Assembly (NCBI GenBank): GCA_030694935.1
Contig: JAUYUA010000107.1
Span: 1-41,135, forward strand
Reading direction: 5' to 3'
Source: Lutibacter sp.
GTDB taxonomy: Bacteria; Bacteroidota; Bacteroidia; Flavobacteriales; Flavobacteriaceae
DNA: 41,135 nt
Shown here: piece after piece, positions 24,354 through 33,047 of the stretch
How positions within the stretch are numbered: the first letter of the stretch is position 1
Layout of the letters: the number at the start of each line of letters is the position of its first letter
Position numbers and translations under genes: made by a program
The notes under the pieces: generated by a model
Told to the model about the DNA's origin: nothing
Database searches by the model: none
Seen by the model: the letters and a program-made list of their open reading frames with translations, nothing else

Positions 24354-26744
24354 ATGGATATAAACAGTTGTTATCATTGCGGAGCCTCTTGTGGTAAAAG
24401 TACAATACTTTTTGATGAAAAACAATTTTGTTGTAATGGCTGTAAAACAGTATATGAGATATTAAGCAACAATGAGTTAGGTTGCTATTATGACATGCAA
24501 TCAACTCCCGGAACGATTCCATCCGACATAAAAGGGAAGTATAATTATCTTGAAAATGAAGATATTATTGAAAAACTGCTCGAATTTAATGATACTGAAA
24601 CTTCCGTTGTTGAATTTTTTATCCCAAGCATTCATTGCAGTTCTTGTATTTGGATTCTCGAAAATTTAACCAAATTAAACAGTGGGGTGACTACTTCAAT
24701 GGTTAATTTTCCAAAAAAAACCGTACGAATCACTTTCAAAAACAAAGCAACCAATTTAAAACAATTGGCAGAATTAATGACTTCCATTGGCTATGAACCA
24801 TACATAAGCTTGGATGATGCGGAGTCTGTTAAGAACAAAGTGGATAAAACGTTAATTTATCAAGTTTCTATTGCCGCTTTTTGTTTCGGAAATATTATGT
24901 TGTTGTCTTTTCCTGAATATTTTGATGCGAATGAGTTTTGGCTCGAAAAATACAAGCATGTATTTAGATGGCTCATGTTTGCCATGGCCATTCCGGTGGT
25001 TTTCTATTCTGCCAAAAATTATTATATTTCGGCCTACAAAGGACTTTCTCATAAAATTTTAAATATTGATGTTCCTATTGCTTTGGGAGTTTCTGTTTTG
25101 TTTATAAGAAGCACCATTGAAATTGCATTTGATATTGGCACAGGTTTTTTTGACAGTTTGGCTGGTTTGGTGTTCTTTTTGCTTTTGGGTAAATTTTTTC
25201 AGCAAAAAACCTACAACTTTTTGTCCTTTGAACGAGACTATAAATCGTACTTTCCAATTGCTGTCACAAAATTGGCTGGCGGAATAGAAAAAAATATTCC
25301 CGTGCAAGATATTGAAAAAGGCGACCGTTTATTAATTAGAAATCAGGAGTTAATTCCTGTCGACGGCATTTTAATCAACGGAAATGCGTCAATAGATTAC
25401 AGTTTTGTCACCGGCGAGTCGATGCCGGTAACCAAACAATCGGGCGATAAACTTTTTGCGGGAGGAAAACAAACCGAAGGCGCCATAGAAATGGAAGTGA
25501 TCAACACCATATCACAAAGCTATTTAACGCAGTTGTGGAGCAACGATGTTTTTAATAAAACCACCGACCATACCATCAAAAATATCACCGACACGATAAG
25601 CAAACTGTTTACCATCAATATTTTGTCCATTTCATTTTTAGGCGGAATTTTTTGGTATTTTCACGATGCATCCATGGTATTTAATGTGGTTACCGCCGTA
25701 CTTATTATCGCTTGTCCTTGTGCTTTGGCATTGTCGGCGCCATTTGCCATTGGCAATATTCTAAGAATTTTTGGCTATCGAAAGTTTTATTTGAAAAATG
25801 CGGAAACCGTTGAAAACCTTGCTAAAATTGATACCATTATTTTTGACAAAACCGGCACCATTACTTCCACAAATAAATCAAATCTTATTTACAGAGGAGA
25901 ATCATTAAGCAGAGAGGAAATTAAAGCTGTAAAAAGTGTTTTAAGAGCCTCAAACCATCCTCTAAGCAGATCACTTTACGATCATATTCAGGAAGAAATT
26001 TTAACAGAAAAACCGGCTTATTTTGAGGAACAGCTCGGAAAAGGTATCCATGCAGTCTTAAATACAACGGATATCAAATTAGGTTCTGCAAGTTTTGTTG
26101 GCGCAACTTCTTCTGAAACCAATGAAACAGCTATTCACATTGCAATAAACAATCAGTATAAAGGAAGTTATATTTTTAAAAATAGCTATAGGGAAGGAAC
26201 AAAAGCCGTTTTTGAAGAACTTTCTAAAAAATATAAATTGGTGATACTTTCTGGTGATAATGATGGGGAAAGAGAATATTTAGAAAAATTTCTGCCTAAA
26301 AACACCTTATTTCAATTTAATCAGAAGCCTGAAAATAAATTAGAATATATTAAAAAATTGCAGCAAAACGGAGAAAAAGTGATGATGGTTGGCGACGGAT
26401 TAAATGATGCCGGTGCCTTGGCGCAAAGCAATGTTGGAATCGTTATTTCAGAAAATGTAAATGTTTTTTCACCTGCATGTGATGGCATACTTGATGCGAA
26501 ATTTTTCAACAAATTACCAAAGTTGTTAGTTATTTCAAATAAAACCTTGACAATTATCAAGACAAGTTTTGTTCTGGCTTTTTGTTATAACGTGATAGGT
26601 TTGTATTTTGCATTAACAGGTGTTTTAACACCTGTTATTGCTGCAATCTTAATGCCTATAAGTTCAATATCCATCGTGATTTTTGTGACGATTATGACAA
26701 ATTTAATTTCAAAAAAATATTTGAAAGAAATCAGGTTGCTTTAA
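24354..26744 (+). CDS. ccoI: Copper-translocating P1B-type ATPase (CcoI/FixI-like)
   Basis: A 796-aa heavy-metal pump of the inner membrane. It opens with a Cys-rich zinc-ribbon-like segment (CYHCGASCG, then CCNGC near 26-30). A metal-binding domain follows with IHCSSCIWILENL (C95, C98). Then come the membrane helices, the actuator motif VTGESMPV (352-359), the copper-site CPC (C454, C456 in ACPCALAL), the phosphorylation site Asp498 in FDKTGTIT, and the MVGDGLNDAGAL hinge. The N-terminal Cys-rich domain and the position next to ccoS-ccoNO identify it as the pump that supplies copper for cbb3 oxidase assembly. Export for detoxification is less likely. Length is normal. Confidence 0.92.
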   Translation: MDINSCYHCGASCGKSTILFDEKQFCCNGCKTVYEILSNNELGCYYDMQSTPGTIPSDIKGKYNYLENEDIIEKLLEFNDTETSVVEFFIPSIHCSSCIWILENLTKLNSGVTTSMVNFPKKTVRITFKNKATNLKQLAELMTSIGYEPYISLDDAESVKNKVDKTLIYQVSIAAFCFGNIMLLSFPEYFDANEFWLEKYKHVFRWLMFAMAIPVVFYSAKNYYISAYKGLSHKILNIDVPIALGVSVLFIRSTIEIAFDIGTGFFDSLAGLVFFLLLGKFFQQKTYNFLSFERDYKSYFPIAVTKLAGGIEKNIPVQDIEKGDRLLIRNQELIPVDGILINGNASIDYSFVTGESMPVTKQSGDKLFAGGKQTEGAIEMEVINTISQSYLTQLWSNDVFNKTTDHTIKNITDTISKLFTINILSISFLGGIFWYFHDASMVFNVVTAVLIIACPCALALSAPFAIGNILRIFGYRKFYLKNAETVENLAKIDTIIFDKTGTITSTNKSNLIYRGESLSREEIKAVKSVLRASNHPLSRSLYDHIQEEILTEKPAYFEEQLGKGIHAVLNTTDIKLGSASFVGATSSETNETAIHIAINNQYKGSYIFKNSYREGTKAVFEELSKKYKLVILSGDNDGEREYLEKFLPKNTLFQFNQKPENKLEYIKKLQQNGEKVMMVGDGLNDAGALAQSNVGIVISENVNVFSPACDGILDAKFFNKLPKLLVISNKTLTIIKTSFVLAFCYNVIGLYFALTGVLTPVIAAILMPISSISIVIFVTIMTNLISKKYLKEIRLL

Positions 26745-26767
26745 AAATAAAAGACCTTAAATTTGTG

Positions 26768-26779
26768 TGACAAATGTCA
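26768..26779. promoter_or_regulatory. Candidate Crp/Fnr operator of the ccoS-NO-Q-P operon
   Basis: TGACAAATGTCA is a TGA-N6-TCA inverted repeat with perfect TGACA/TGTCA arms. It is exactly 22 bp upstream of the -7 box at 26802-26809, the same spacing as at the copper ATPase promoter. Confidence 0.7.
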
Positions 26780-26801
26780 TTTTATTTTCGAAAGTAAAAT
26801 A

Positions 26802-26809
26802 TATATTTG
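26802..26809 (+). promoter_or_regulatory. -7 box of the ccoS-NO-Q-P operon
   Basis: TATATTTG matches TAnnTTTG, 37 bp before the ATG of ccoS. No -33 TTTG is present at the normal distance, consistent with an activator-dependent promoter. Confidence 0.6.
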
Positions 26810-26846
26810 TATTTTTTAAATAATTAAAATTTTTATTAACTATAAA

Positions 26847-27059
26847 ATGGAAGTACTTTATATCACAATTGGCGTTAGCATTGTTGTGGCATTAATTTTT
26901 TTCTTTGCATTTATAAGGTCAGTTAAATCTGGACAGTATGATGATACCTATACACCATCGGTTCGCATGTTGTTTGATGATGAGCTGGTTAATGGTAAGG
27001 AAAAAGATGAAAAGGAATCAAGTAGCAATCAAAATCAATCAAAAATAACTAACAATTAA
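26847..27059 (+). CDS. ccoS: cbb3 oxidase assembly protein CcoS
   Basis: A 70-aa single-helix membrane protein. The N-terminal hydrophobic segment (about residues 3-25, YITIGVSIVVALIFFFAFI) is followed by the CcoS-type SVKSGQYDD and a charged tail. CcoS is needed for cofactor insertion into the cbb3 oxidase. It is the first gene after the predicted activator-dependent promoter and lies 14 bp before ccoNO. Confidence 0.9.
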   Translation: MEVLYITIGVSIVVALIFFFAFIRSVKSGQYDDTYTPSVRMLFDDELVNGKEKDEKESSSNQNQSKITNN

Positions 27060-27073
27060 TTAATCAAACAAGT

Positions 27074-29251
27074 ATGGAAAAAGAACAATTTTATTATGAC
27101 AATAAAATCGTAAAAATGTTTCTTTGGGCAACAATTCTATGGGGAATTGTGGGGATGTTGGTAGGGCTTACAGTGGCGCTGCTTTTTATATACCCGGGCT
27201 TATTGGAATTTGCGGGGTCAAATAATGCCATCTCTTGGCTAAGTTTTGGCCGATTAAGACCTTTGCACACCAATGCGGTGATTTTTGCTTTTGTGGGCAA
27301 TGGAATCTTTTTAGGGGTCTATTATTCAACACAAAGACTGCTGAAAGCAAGAATGTTTAACGATGTTTTAAGCAGAATTAATTTTTGGGGCTGGCAGGCA
27401 ATTATTGTTGCTGCCGCAATTACTTTACCGTTAGGGTATACTTCATCAAAAGAATATGCTGAACTGGAGTGGCCAATAGACATTGCTGTTGCGGTAGTTT
27501 GGGTGGTTTTTGGTATCAATTTGATAGGAACCCTACTAAAAAGAAGACAACGCCATATTTATGTTGCAATTTGGTTCTATATAGCAACCTTTATAACCAT
27601 AGCTGTACTTTATATTTTTAACAATTTAGAAATGCCTGTATCGGCGTTTAAAAGCTACTCGGTTTATTCAGGTGTTCAAGATGCGCTTATACAATGGTGG
27701 TATGGACATAATGCGGTTGCGTTTTTCTTAACCACACCAGTATTGGGATTGATGTATTATTTTGTTCCAAAAGTTGCAAACAGACCAATTTATTCCTACA
27801 GATTGTCTATTATCCACTTTTGGACATTGATATTTTTGTATATCTGGGCAGGACCTCACCATTTGTTGTACACAGCTTTGCCTGAGTGGGCACAAAACCT
27901 TGGAACTGTATTTTCTGTAATGTTAATTTTCCCGTCTTGGGGAGGTATGATTAACGGATTGCTTACGTTACGTGGCGCCTGGGATAAAGTTCGGGAAAAT
28001 CCGGTATTAAAATTCTTTGTGGTTGCAATTACAGGTTATGGTATGGCCACTTTTGAAGGGCCTATGTTATCATTTAAAAATGTAAATGCAATTGGCCATT
28101 ATACCGATTGGATTGTTGGTCACGTACATATTGGCGCTTTGGCCTGGAACGGTTTTATGATTGCAGGTATTGTTTATTGGCTGGCTGAAAAACTTTGGAA
28201 AACCCCATTATATTCAAAAAAATTGGCAAATGCACATTTTTGGATAGGCACAATAGGTATTCTGTTTTATGCAATTCCGCTATATGTGGCAGGCTTCACG
28301 CAAGCATTTATGTGGAAGCAATTTAATCCGGACGGAACGTTGGTTTACGGTAACTTTTTAGAAACAGTTACACAAGTTATTCCTATGTATATGATGCGTG
28401 CAATTGGTGGTACTTTGTATTTAACCGGTTTTATTTTATTGGCAATTAACATTATAAAAACTGCCAAAGCAGGTTCTCCTGTTGAAGATGAATTGGCTGA
28501 AGCTGCGCCTTTGAAAAAAATTAGCGGTCAAAGAGTTGCCGGTGAAGGATGGCACACTTGGTTAGAAAGAAGAACTGTATTGTTTACCATATTAACCACT
28601 GTCGCCATTTTAATTGGAGGCTTGGTTGAAATTGTTCCTGTGATGTTGGTTAAATCAAATGTTCCAACAATTTTAAGCGTAAAACCATACACGCCATTGG
28701 AATTGGAAGGAAGGGATATTTATATTCGCGAAGGATGCAACAATTGCCATTCTCAAATGATTCGTCCATTCCGTTCAGAAGTTGAGCGCTATGGTGAATA
28801 TTCAAAGGCAGGTGAGTTTATTTATGATTTTCCGTTCTTGTGGGGTTCACGAAGAACTGGGCCTGATGTTCACAGAATTGGCGGAAAATACAATGACAAC
28901 TGGCACTTTAACCATATGTTAGATCCGCGTTCCACATCGCCTGGCTCCATTATGCCACGTTATTCTTGGCTAATTAAAAACGATATGAATGCCTCAAATT
29001 TGGAAAGCAAAATGAAAGCATTGGCTACATTGGGCGTTCCTTATACCGATGAAGAAATTGCTGGCGCCAAACAAGCTTTGTTAACTCAGGCTAAGGAAGT
29101 GGAAAATAATTTAAGACAAGATCCTGAATATGTTAAAAATTATGGCTCAAGCAATATTCAGAATAAGGAAATTGTGGCGCTAATCGCTTATTTACAACGT
29201 TTAGGAACCGATATTAAAGCAGATGCTCCAACAGCATTAAAAAATAATTAA
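27074..29251 (+). CDS. ccoNO: cbb3-type cytochrome c oxidase, fused CcoN-CcoO
   Basis: A 725-aa fusion of the catalytic and monohaem subunits. The CcoN part (about 1-465) has multiple membrane helices and the haem and copper ligands His65 (LRPLHTNAV), His212 (WWYGHNAV), His262/263 (AGPHHLLY), and His350/His352 (GHVHIGAL). After a linker and one helix (about 501-525), the CcoO part carries the c-type haem site C555-x-x-C558-H559 (GCNNCHSQ) and the conserved region with GSRRTGPDVHRIGGKYND. Together with CcoP it reduces oxygen with high affinity. The fusion is usual in Bacteroidota. The gene lies between ccoS and ccoQ with short spacing. Confidence 0.97.
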   Translation: MEKEQFYYDNKIVKMFLWATILWGIVGMLVGLTVALLFIYPGLLEFAGSNNAISWLSFGRLRPLHTNAVIFAFVGNGIFLGVYYSTQRLLKARMFNDVLSRINFWGWQAIIVAAAITLPLGYTSSKEYAELEWPIDIAVAVVWVVFGINLIGTLLKRRQRHIYVAIWFYIATFITIAVLYIFNNLEMPVSAFKSYSVYSGVQDALIQWWYGHNAVAFFLTTPVLGLMYYFVPKVANRPIYSYRLSIIHFWTLIFLYIWAGPHHLLYTALPEWAQNLGTVFSVMLIFPSWGGMINGLLTLRGAWDKVRENPVLKFFVVAITGYGMATFEGPMLSFKNVNAIGHYTDWIVGHVHIGALAWNGFMIAGIVYWLAEKLWKTPLYSKKLANAHFWIGTIGILFYAIPLYVAGFTQAFMWKQFNPDGTLVYGNFLETVTQVIPMYMMRAIGGTLYLTGFILLAINIIKTAKAGSPVEDELAEAAPLKKISGQRVAGEGWHTWLERRTVLFTILTTVAILIGGLVEIVPVMLVKSNVPTILSVKPYTPLELEGRDIYIREGCNNCHSQMIRPFRSEVERYGEYSKAGEFIYDFPFLWGSRRTGPDVHRIGGKYNDNWHFNHMLDPRSTSPGSIMPRYSWLIKNDMNASNLESKMKALATLGVPYTDEEIAGAKQALLTQAKEVENNLRQDPEYVKNYGSSNIQNKEIVALIAYLQRLGTDIKADAPTALKNN

Positions 29252-29252
29252 T

Positions 29253-29450
29253 ATGTTAAGATTTATATCACATAATTTTGATGGAATGGACGGGATTGAA
29301 ATTTATCCCATAATTTCATTGTTGCTTTTTTTTACTGTTTTTATCACCATGTTAATCATTGTCATAAAAATGCCTAAAAAAAATATCGATGAAATAAGCC
29401 AATTGCCTTTAGATAACAACACTAACAGTAAAGAAAACAATCATGAATAA
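29253..29450 (+). CDS. ccoQ: Small membrane protein, CcoQ-like
   Basis: A 65-aa protein with one strong hydrophobic helix (about 17-39, containing ISLLLFFTVFITMLIIVI) and a polar Asn-rich tail. Its place between ccoNO and ccoP, with a single base after ccoNO and an 8-base overlap with ccoP, is that of ccoQ (FixQ), which stabilises the oxidase. Sequence identity to proteobacterial CcoQ is hard to judge, so the name rests mainly on position and size. Confidence 0.75.
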   Translation: MLRFISHNFDGMDGIEIYPIISLLLFFTVFITMLIIVIKMPKKNIDEISQLPLDNNTNSKENNHE

Positions 29451-30087
29451 GAATTCAGAAAACACATCGTGGTGGAAGAGATTTATGAAATCTATGACCA
29501 AAGCGCACGATTTAGGAACCGAAGAAGACATCATGCTCGATCACGATTATGATGGCATTAAGGAACTCGACAATGTTTTGCCCCCATGGTGGCTGGCAGG
29601 TTTTTACATCACCATTGCTATTAGTATTTTTTATTTAATCATGGTATTTGGTTTCAATAAATACAGTCAGGCCGACGAGCTTAATGATGAAATGGCCAAT
29701 GCAAAAACGGAGATTGAAGCTTATAAAGCAGCAAATCCGCAGTTATTTGATGATGCCAACATTGTTGCTTATTCCGATCCAGAAAATTTGGCAAAAGGAA
29801 AGGAACTGTTTACCGCAAAAACTTGTGTTGTTTGCCATTTGGCGGATTTAGGCGGAAGCATTGGTCCGAATTTAACAGACAATAAATGGATTTTAGGCGG
29901 TGACGTAAAAAGTATTTTTAACACTTTAACAAATGGCGGCAGACCGGGAAAAGGAATGATTGCCTGGGAAAGCACCATTACAAGAGAAGAGCGAATTCAA
30001 TTGGCAAGTTATATTATATCTATGCAGGGAACAAAGCCTGCAGTGCCAAAACCGGAAGAAGGAGATATTGTTTGGCCGGCAGAATAA
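29443..30087 (+). CDS. ccoP: cbb3 oxidase cytochrome c subunit CcoP (monohaem)
   Basis: A 214-aa membrane-anchored cytochrome c. The N-terminal part has the CcoP-type LDHDYDGIKELDNVLPPWW segment followed by one membrane helix (about 52-70). A single c-type haem motif, C128-x-x-C131-H132 (TCVVCH), follows, with GPNLTD and a Met in RPGKGMIAWE as the likely axial ligand. Proteobacterial CcoP usually has two haem-c sites; only one is seen here. It passes electrons to CcoNO. It overlaps ccoQ by 8 bases and is followed by a strong terminator. Confidence 0.94.
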   Translation: MNKNSENTSWWKRFMKSMTKAHDLGTEEDIMLDHDYDGIKELDNVLPPWWLAGFYITIAISIFYLIMVFGFNKYSQADELNDEMANAKTEIEAYKAANPQLFDDANIVAYSDPENLAKGKELFTAKTCVVCHLADLGGSIGPNLTDNKWILGGDVKSIFNTLTNGGRPGKGMIAWESTITREERIQLASYIISMQGTKPAVPKPEEGDIVWPAE

Positions 30088-30100
30088 TAGAGAGAAATAT

Positions 30101-30144
30101 ATTTAAAAAGAAAAACCCTCTTTTGAGGGTTTTTCTTTTTAAAT
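30101..30144. terminator. Very strong bidirectional terminator after ccoP
   Basis: A perfect 20-bp inverted repeat with a TTTT loop; its GC core is CCCTC/GAGGG flanked by A/T-runs. It separates ccoS-NO-Q-P from ccoG. Confidence 0.93.
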
Positions 30145-30211
30145 ATTAATTAATAATTGGCTGGTTTTTTATTTTGTCGCATTTGTAACCAAAAGGATGA
30201 TTAATTAATCT

Positions 30212-30219
30212 TAATTTTG
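30212..30219 (+). promoter_or_regulatory. -7 box of ccoG
   Basis: TAATTTTG matches TAnnTTTG, 41 bp before the ATG at 30261. No TGA-N6-TCA site lies 22 bp upstream, unlike the ccoS and copper ATPase promoters. Confidence 0.45.
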
Positions 30220-30260
30220 CAAATCGATAAAAAAATAGAGCACTGCCTTTTAAACTTAGC

Positions 30261-31676
30261 ATGAAAACAGAAAATAACGAGAGATTTAGAGACTCCATCG
30301 GAACCATAGACGAAAGCGGAAAACGTAATTTTATTTTTCCGAAAAAACCAAAAGGAAAATTTTATAACTATAGAACAATGGTGGGCTGGGTGCTTTTGGC
30401 ATTTATGTTCGCGGCGCCTTTTATTAAAGTCAACGGAAATCAGTTTTTGCTTTTTAACGTTATTGAAAGAAAATTTCACATTTTCGGATTCCCTTTTTGG
30501 CCGCAAGATTTTCATTTGCTGGTCATATCTTTGCTGGTGAGCGTGGTGTTTATCATTTTATTCACGGTGGTTTTTGGCAGAATATTTTGTGGATGGATTT
30601 GCCCGCAAACTATTTTTATGGAAATGATTTTCAGAAAAGTGGAATATTTAATCGATGGAGACAGAACCAAACAAATAAAACTCGATAAACAAGCTTGGAA
30701 TGCTGAAAAAATAAGAAAACGCGTTACAAAATGGATTGCTTTTTTTCTCATATCATTCATCATTGCCAATGTTTTCTTTGCTTATATTATTGGCAGCGAT
30801 GTTTTAATCGAACACATTATTGATGGGCCATTAAATCATATTGGAACTTTGGTAAAACTTTTGGTTTTTACCATGGTTTTCTATTTTGTGTTTGCGTGGT
30901 TTAGGGAACAAGTATGTATCATTGTTTGTCCGTACGGCAGGTTGCAAGGCGTTCTTTTAGACAACAAGTCTATTAATGTGGCTTATGATTTTGTAAGGGG
31001 AGAAGGCGAAAAAGGAAGAAAACCCTTGCGTAAAGATGAAAACAGAGAGGAATCCGGTTATGGAGATTGTGTCTCATGTATGCAATGCGTTCAGGTTTGT
31101 CCTACAGGAATCGACATCAGAAACGGAACACAACTGGAATGCATCAACTGCACCGCCTGTATTGATGCTTGTGATGAAATTATGGATAAAGTTGGTTATG
31201 AAAGAGGGTTGATTCGTTATGCTTCAGAAGACGATATAGAAAAAAAGGAAAAATTTAAATTTAATGCACGTTTAATTGCTTATTCAGCGTTGTTAACTGT
31301 GTTGGTAGGTGTACTTGTTGCGATGTTATTTTTGCGAAATGATGTGGAAGCCACCATTTTGAGGTTGCCCGGACAAATATTTCAAACAACGGAAACTACC
31401 GTAAAAAATGTTTACACCTTCAAATTAATCAATAAAACGAATAAAAATATTGAAAATATAGATATTAAATTAATTTCACATAACGGAAAAGTTGAAATGA
31501 TAGGCGGACTTTCCAAAGTGGAAAAACAGGGATTGAAGGAAGGTACTTTATTTATTGAAATTGACAAAAAAGACCTAAATTCGTCAAATGAAAAGTTAAA
31601 AGTTGGGGTGTATTCGGAAGGGAAACTGATTGAAGCAACAACCACCAATTTTGCAGGACCCATAAAAATTAATTAG
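30261..31676 (+). CDS. ccoG: cbb3 oxidase accessory protein CcoG (FixG/RdxA)
   Basis: A 471-aa membrane ferredoxin-like protein. Several hydrophobic helices flank conserved Cys motifs GRIFCGWICPQT and QVCIIVCPYGRLQG. Two [4Fe-4S] clusters are predicted in CVSCMQCVQVCP and CINCTACIDACD. A C-terminal helix is followed by an immunoglobulin-like domain (about 365-471). CcoG is proposed to act in copper reduction during cbb3 assembly. The gene follows ccoP after a terminator and has its own -7 box; fixH and the SafE-family gene follow. Confidence 0.95.
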   Translation: MKTENNERFRDSIGTIDESGKRNFIFPKKPKGKFYNYRTMVGWVLLAFMFAAPFIKVNGNQFLLFNVIERKFHIFGFPFWPQDFHLLVISLLVSVVFIILFTVVFGRIFCGWICPQTIFMEMIFRKVEYLIDGDRTKQIKLDKQAWNAEKIRKRVTKWIAFFLISFIIANVFFAYIIGSDVLIEHIIDGPLNHIGTLVKLLVFTMVFYFVFAWFREQVCIIVCPYGRLQGVLLDNKSINVAYDFVRGEGEKGRKPLRKDENREESGYGDCVSCMQCVQVCPTGIDIRNGTQLECINCTACIDACDEIMDKVGYERGLIRYASEDDIEKKEKFKFNARLIAYSALLTVLVGVLVAMLFLRNDVEATILRLPGQIFQTTETTVKNVYTFKLINKTNKNIENIDIKLISHNGKVEMIGGLSKVEKQGLKEGTLFIEIDKKDLNSSNEKLKVGVYSEGKLIEATTTNFAGPIKIN

Positions 31677-31712
31677 ATGAACCGAGCCACAACAAATTTT
31701 GATACACAGTAA

Positions 31713-31765
31713 AATGATTAATGGCAGGCAGCAGATGTTACCGCTAAAAAATAAAATGTAAACAG
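31713..31765 (+). repeat. Repeat copy A in the fixH leader
   Basis: This segment shares AATGATTAATGG, GGCAGGCA-CAG and GCTAAAAAATAAAAT with the leader of the first PPK2 gene (copy B, 32979-33047). Both copies end directly at the start codon of the following gene. Confidence 0.7.
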
Positions 31766-32218
31766 ATGAATTTTAAAATCAGTTGGCCAACAGGCATTGT
31801 ACTTGCCTTGTCGGCATTTATCATATTCATATTGTCTTTCGTTTATAAGGCAGTTTTTGTGCCTGGATATGACCATCATTTGGTTTCTGCTGATTATTAT
31901 AAAGATGAAATGAATTATCAACAAGAAATTGATAAATTGAATAAAGCCGCAGCCTTAAACGAAGATGTCACTTTAACAAAAGTTGCTGAAGGCTTGTTAA
32001 TTAAATTTCCTGCGGAATTTGATCCCGAAAAAATAGCTGGGACAATTTCGTTTCAACGACCTTCCAACGAAAAAATTGATTTTCAGCTTCCCATAAAATT
32101 AACAACCGTCGATTATTTAATATTGGATGATAATTTGGTGCAAGGAATTTGGAATGTGAAAATTGAATGGACTGTAAACAGCAACACTTATTTATTTAAG
32201 GAAAAATTAAGGTACTAA
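31766..32218 (+). CDS. fixH: FixH family protein (CcoH)
   Basis: A 150-aa membrane-anchored protein with one N-terminal helix (about 7-30, GIVLALSAFIIFILSFVYKA) and a periplasmic beta-rich domain. The motif VSADYYKDEMNYQQEIDKL after the helix is typical of FixH. The family supports cbb3 oxidase assembly, probably with the copper ATPase. It follows ccoG after a short repeat-containing leader and ends one base before the next gene. Confidence 0.9.
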   Translation: MNFKISWPTGIVLALSAFIIFILSFVYKAVFVPGYDHHLVSADYYKDEMNYQQEIDKLNKAAALNEDVTLTKVAEGLLIKFPAEFDPEKIAGTISFQRPSNEKIDFQLPIKLTTVDYLILDDNLVQGIWNVKIEWTVNSNTYLFKEKLRY

Positions 32219-32219
32219 T

Positions 32220-32975
32220 ATGCTTTGGACTGCGCTTATTTTTGGTTTGGCAGGCGGTTTTCACTGTATAGGAATGTGCGGGCCAATTGCATTCATTATT
32301 CCGGTAAACAGAGAATCAAAAACATCCTTAATTTTCCAAACATTCTTATATCATTTCGGACGAATATTGAGTTATTCTATCATAGGCTTGCTTTTTGGTT
32401 TTATAGGAAAGGGATTATATTTGGCCGGTTTTCAGCAACGCTTGTCAATTTTAATGGGTGTTATTATGATTGTAACAATCATCACACCGATTTCTGTCTT
32501 TAATAAATACAATTTTTCCAAACCGCTTTATAAAATTGTTGCCCATGTTAAATACAATCTTGGAATTTATCTAAATAAAAAGACCAACAAAGCCTTATTT
32601 TCAATCGGTTTTTTTAATGGTTTTTTGCCTTGCGGCTTGGTTTATATTGCTGTAATTGGCTCAATTTCAACGGGCAGCCCTGTTCAGGGAGTTTTATATA
32701 TGGCATTATTTGGGGTTGGAACAATTCCTATGATGACCGCAGCGGTGTTGTTGGGAAATTTTGTGAGCGTATCTTTGCGTGCTAAATTTCAAAAAATAAT
32801 CCCTGTTTTTGTGATAATCATCGGATTATTATTTATTTTGCGTGGCCTGGGATTGGGAATTCCTTATTTTTCTCCTTCTGATGTAAAACTGCAGCCTTTA
32901 AGTGACCCGGAAATTTGTTTAACCTATGAGAAAATTGACCATCATAATATGAATATTTCAAATTTTTATATATAA
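32220..32975 (+). CDS. SafE/TauE-type membrane protein (DsbD_2-like) of the cbb3 locus
   Basis: A 251-aa polytopic membrane protein with about six helices. It has the paired Cys motifs GMCGPI near the N-terminus and FLPCGLVY in the middle, as in the DsbD-transmembrane-like family often annotated as sulfite exporter. In Bacteroidota and Proteobacteria such genes follow fixH in cbb3 loci, suggesting a role in copper or thiol handling for assembly, not sulfite export. Substrate is unknown. The start codon lies one base after the fixH stop. Confidence 0.85.
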   Translation: MLWTALIFGLAGGFHCIGMCGPIAFIIPVNRESKTSLIFQTFLYHFGRILSYSIIGLLFGFIGKGLYLAGFQQRLSILMGVIMIVTIITPISVFNKYNFSKPLYKIVAHVKYNLGIYLNKKTNKALFSIGFFNGFLPCGLVYIAVIGSISTGSPVQGVLYMALFGVGTIPMMTAAVLLGNFVSVSLRAKFQKIIPVFVIIIGLLFILRGLGLGIPYFSPSDVKLQPLSDPEICLTYEKIDHHNMNISNFYI

Positions 32976-32978
32976 AGG

Positions 32979-33047
32979 AATGATTAATGGCGAACTTGCC
33001 AGCCGGCAGGCAACAGCTGTTACAGCTAAAAAATAAAATTTAAAAAC
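32979..33047 (+). repeat. Repeat copy B in the PPK2 leader
   Basis: It resembles copy A (31713-31765) but has an internal insertion that forms a short TTGCC/GGCAA hairpin around GCCGGC. It ends at the start codon of the first PPK2 gene. Confidence 0.7.
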
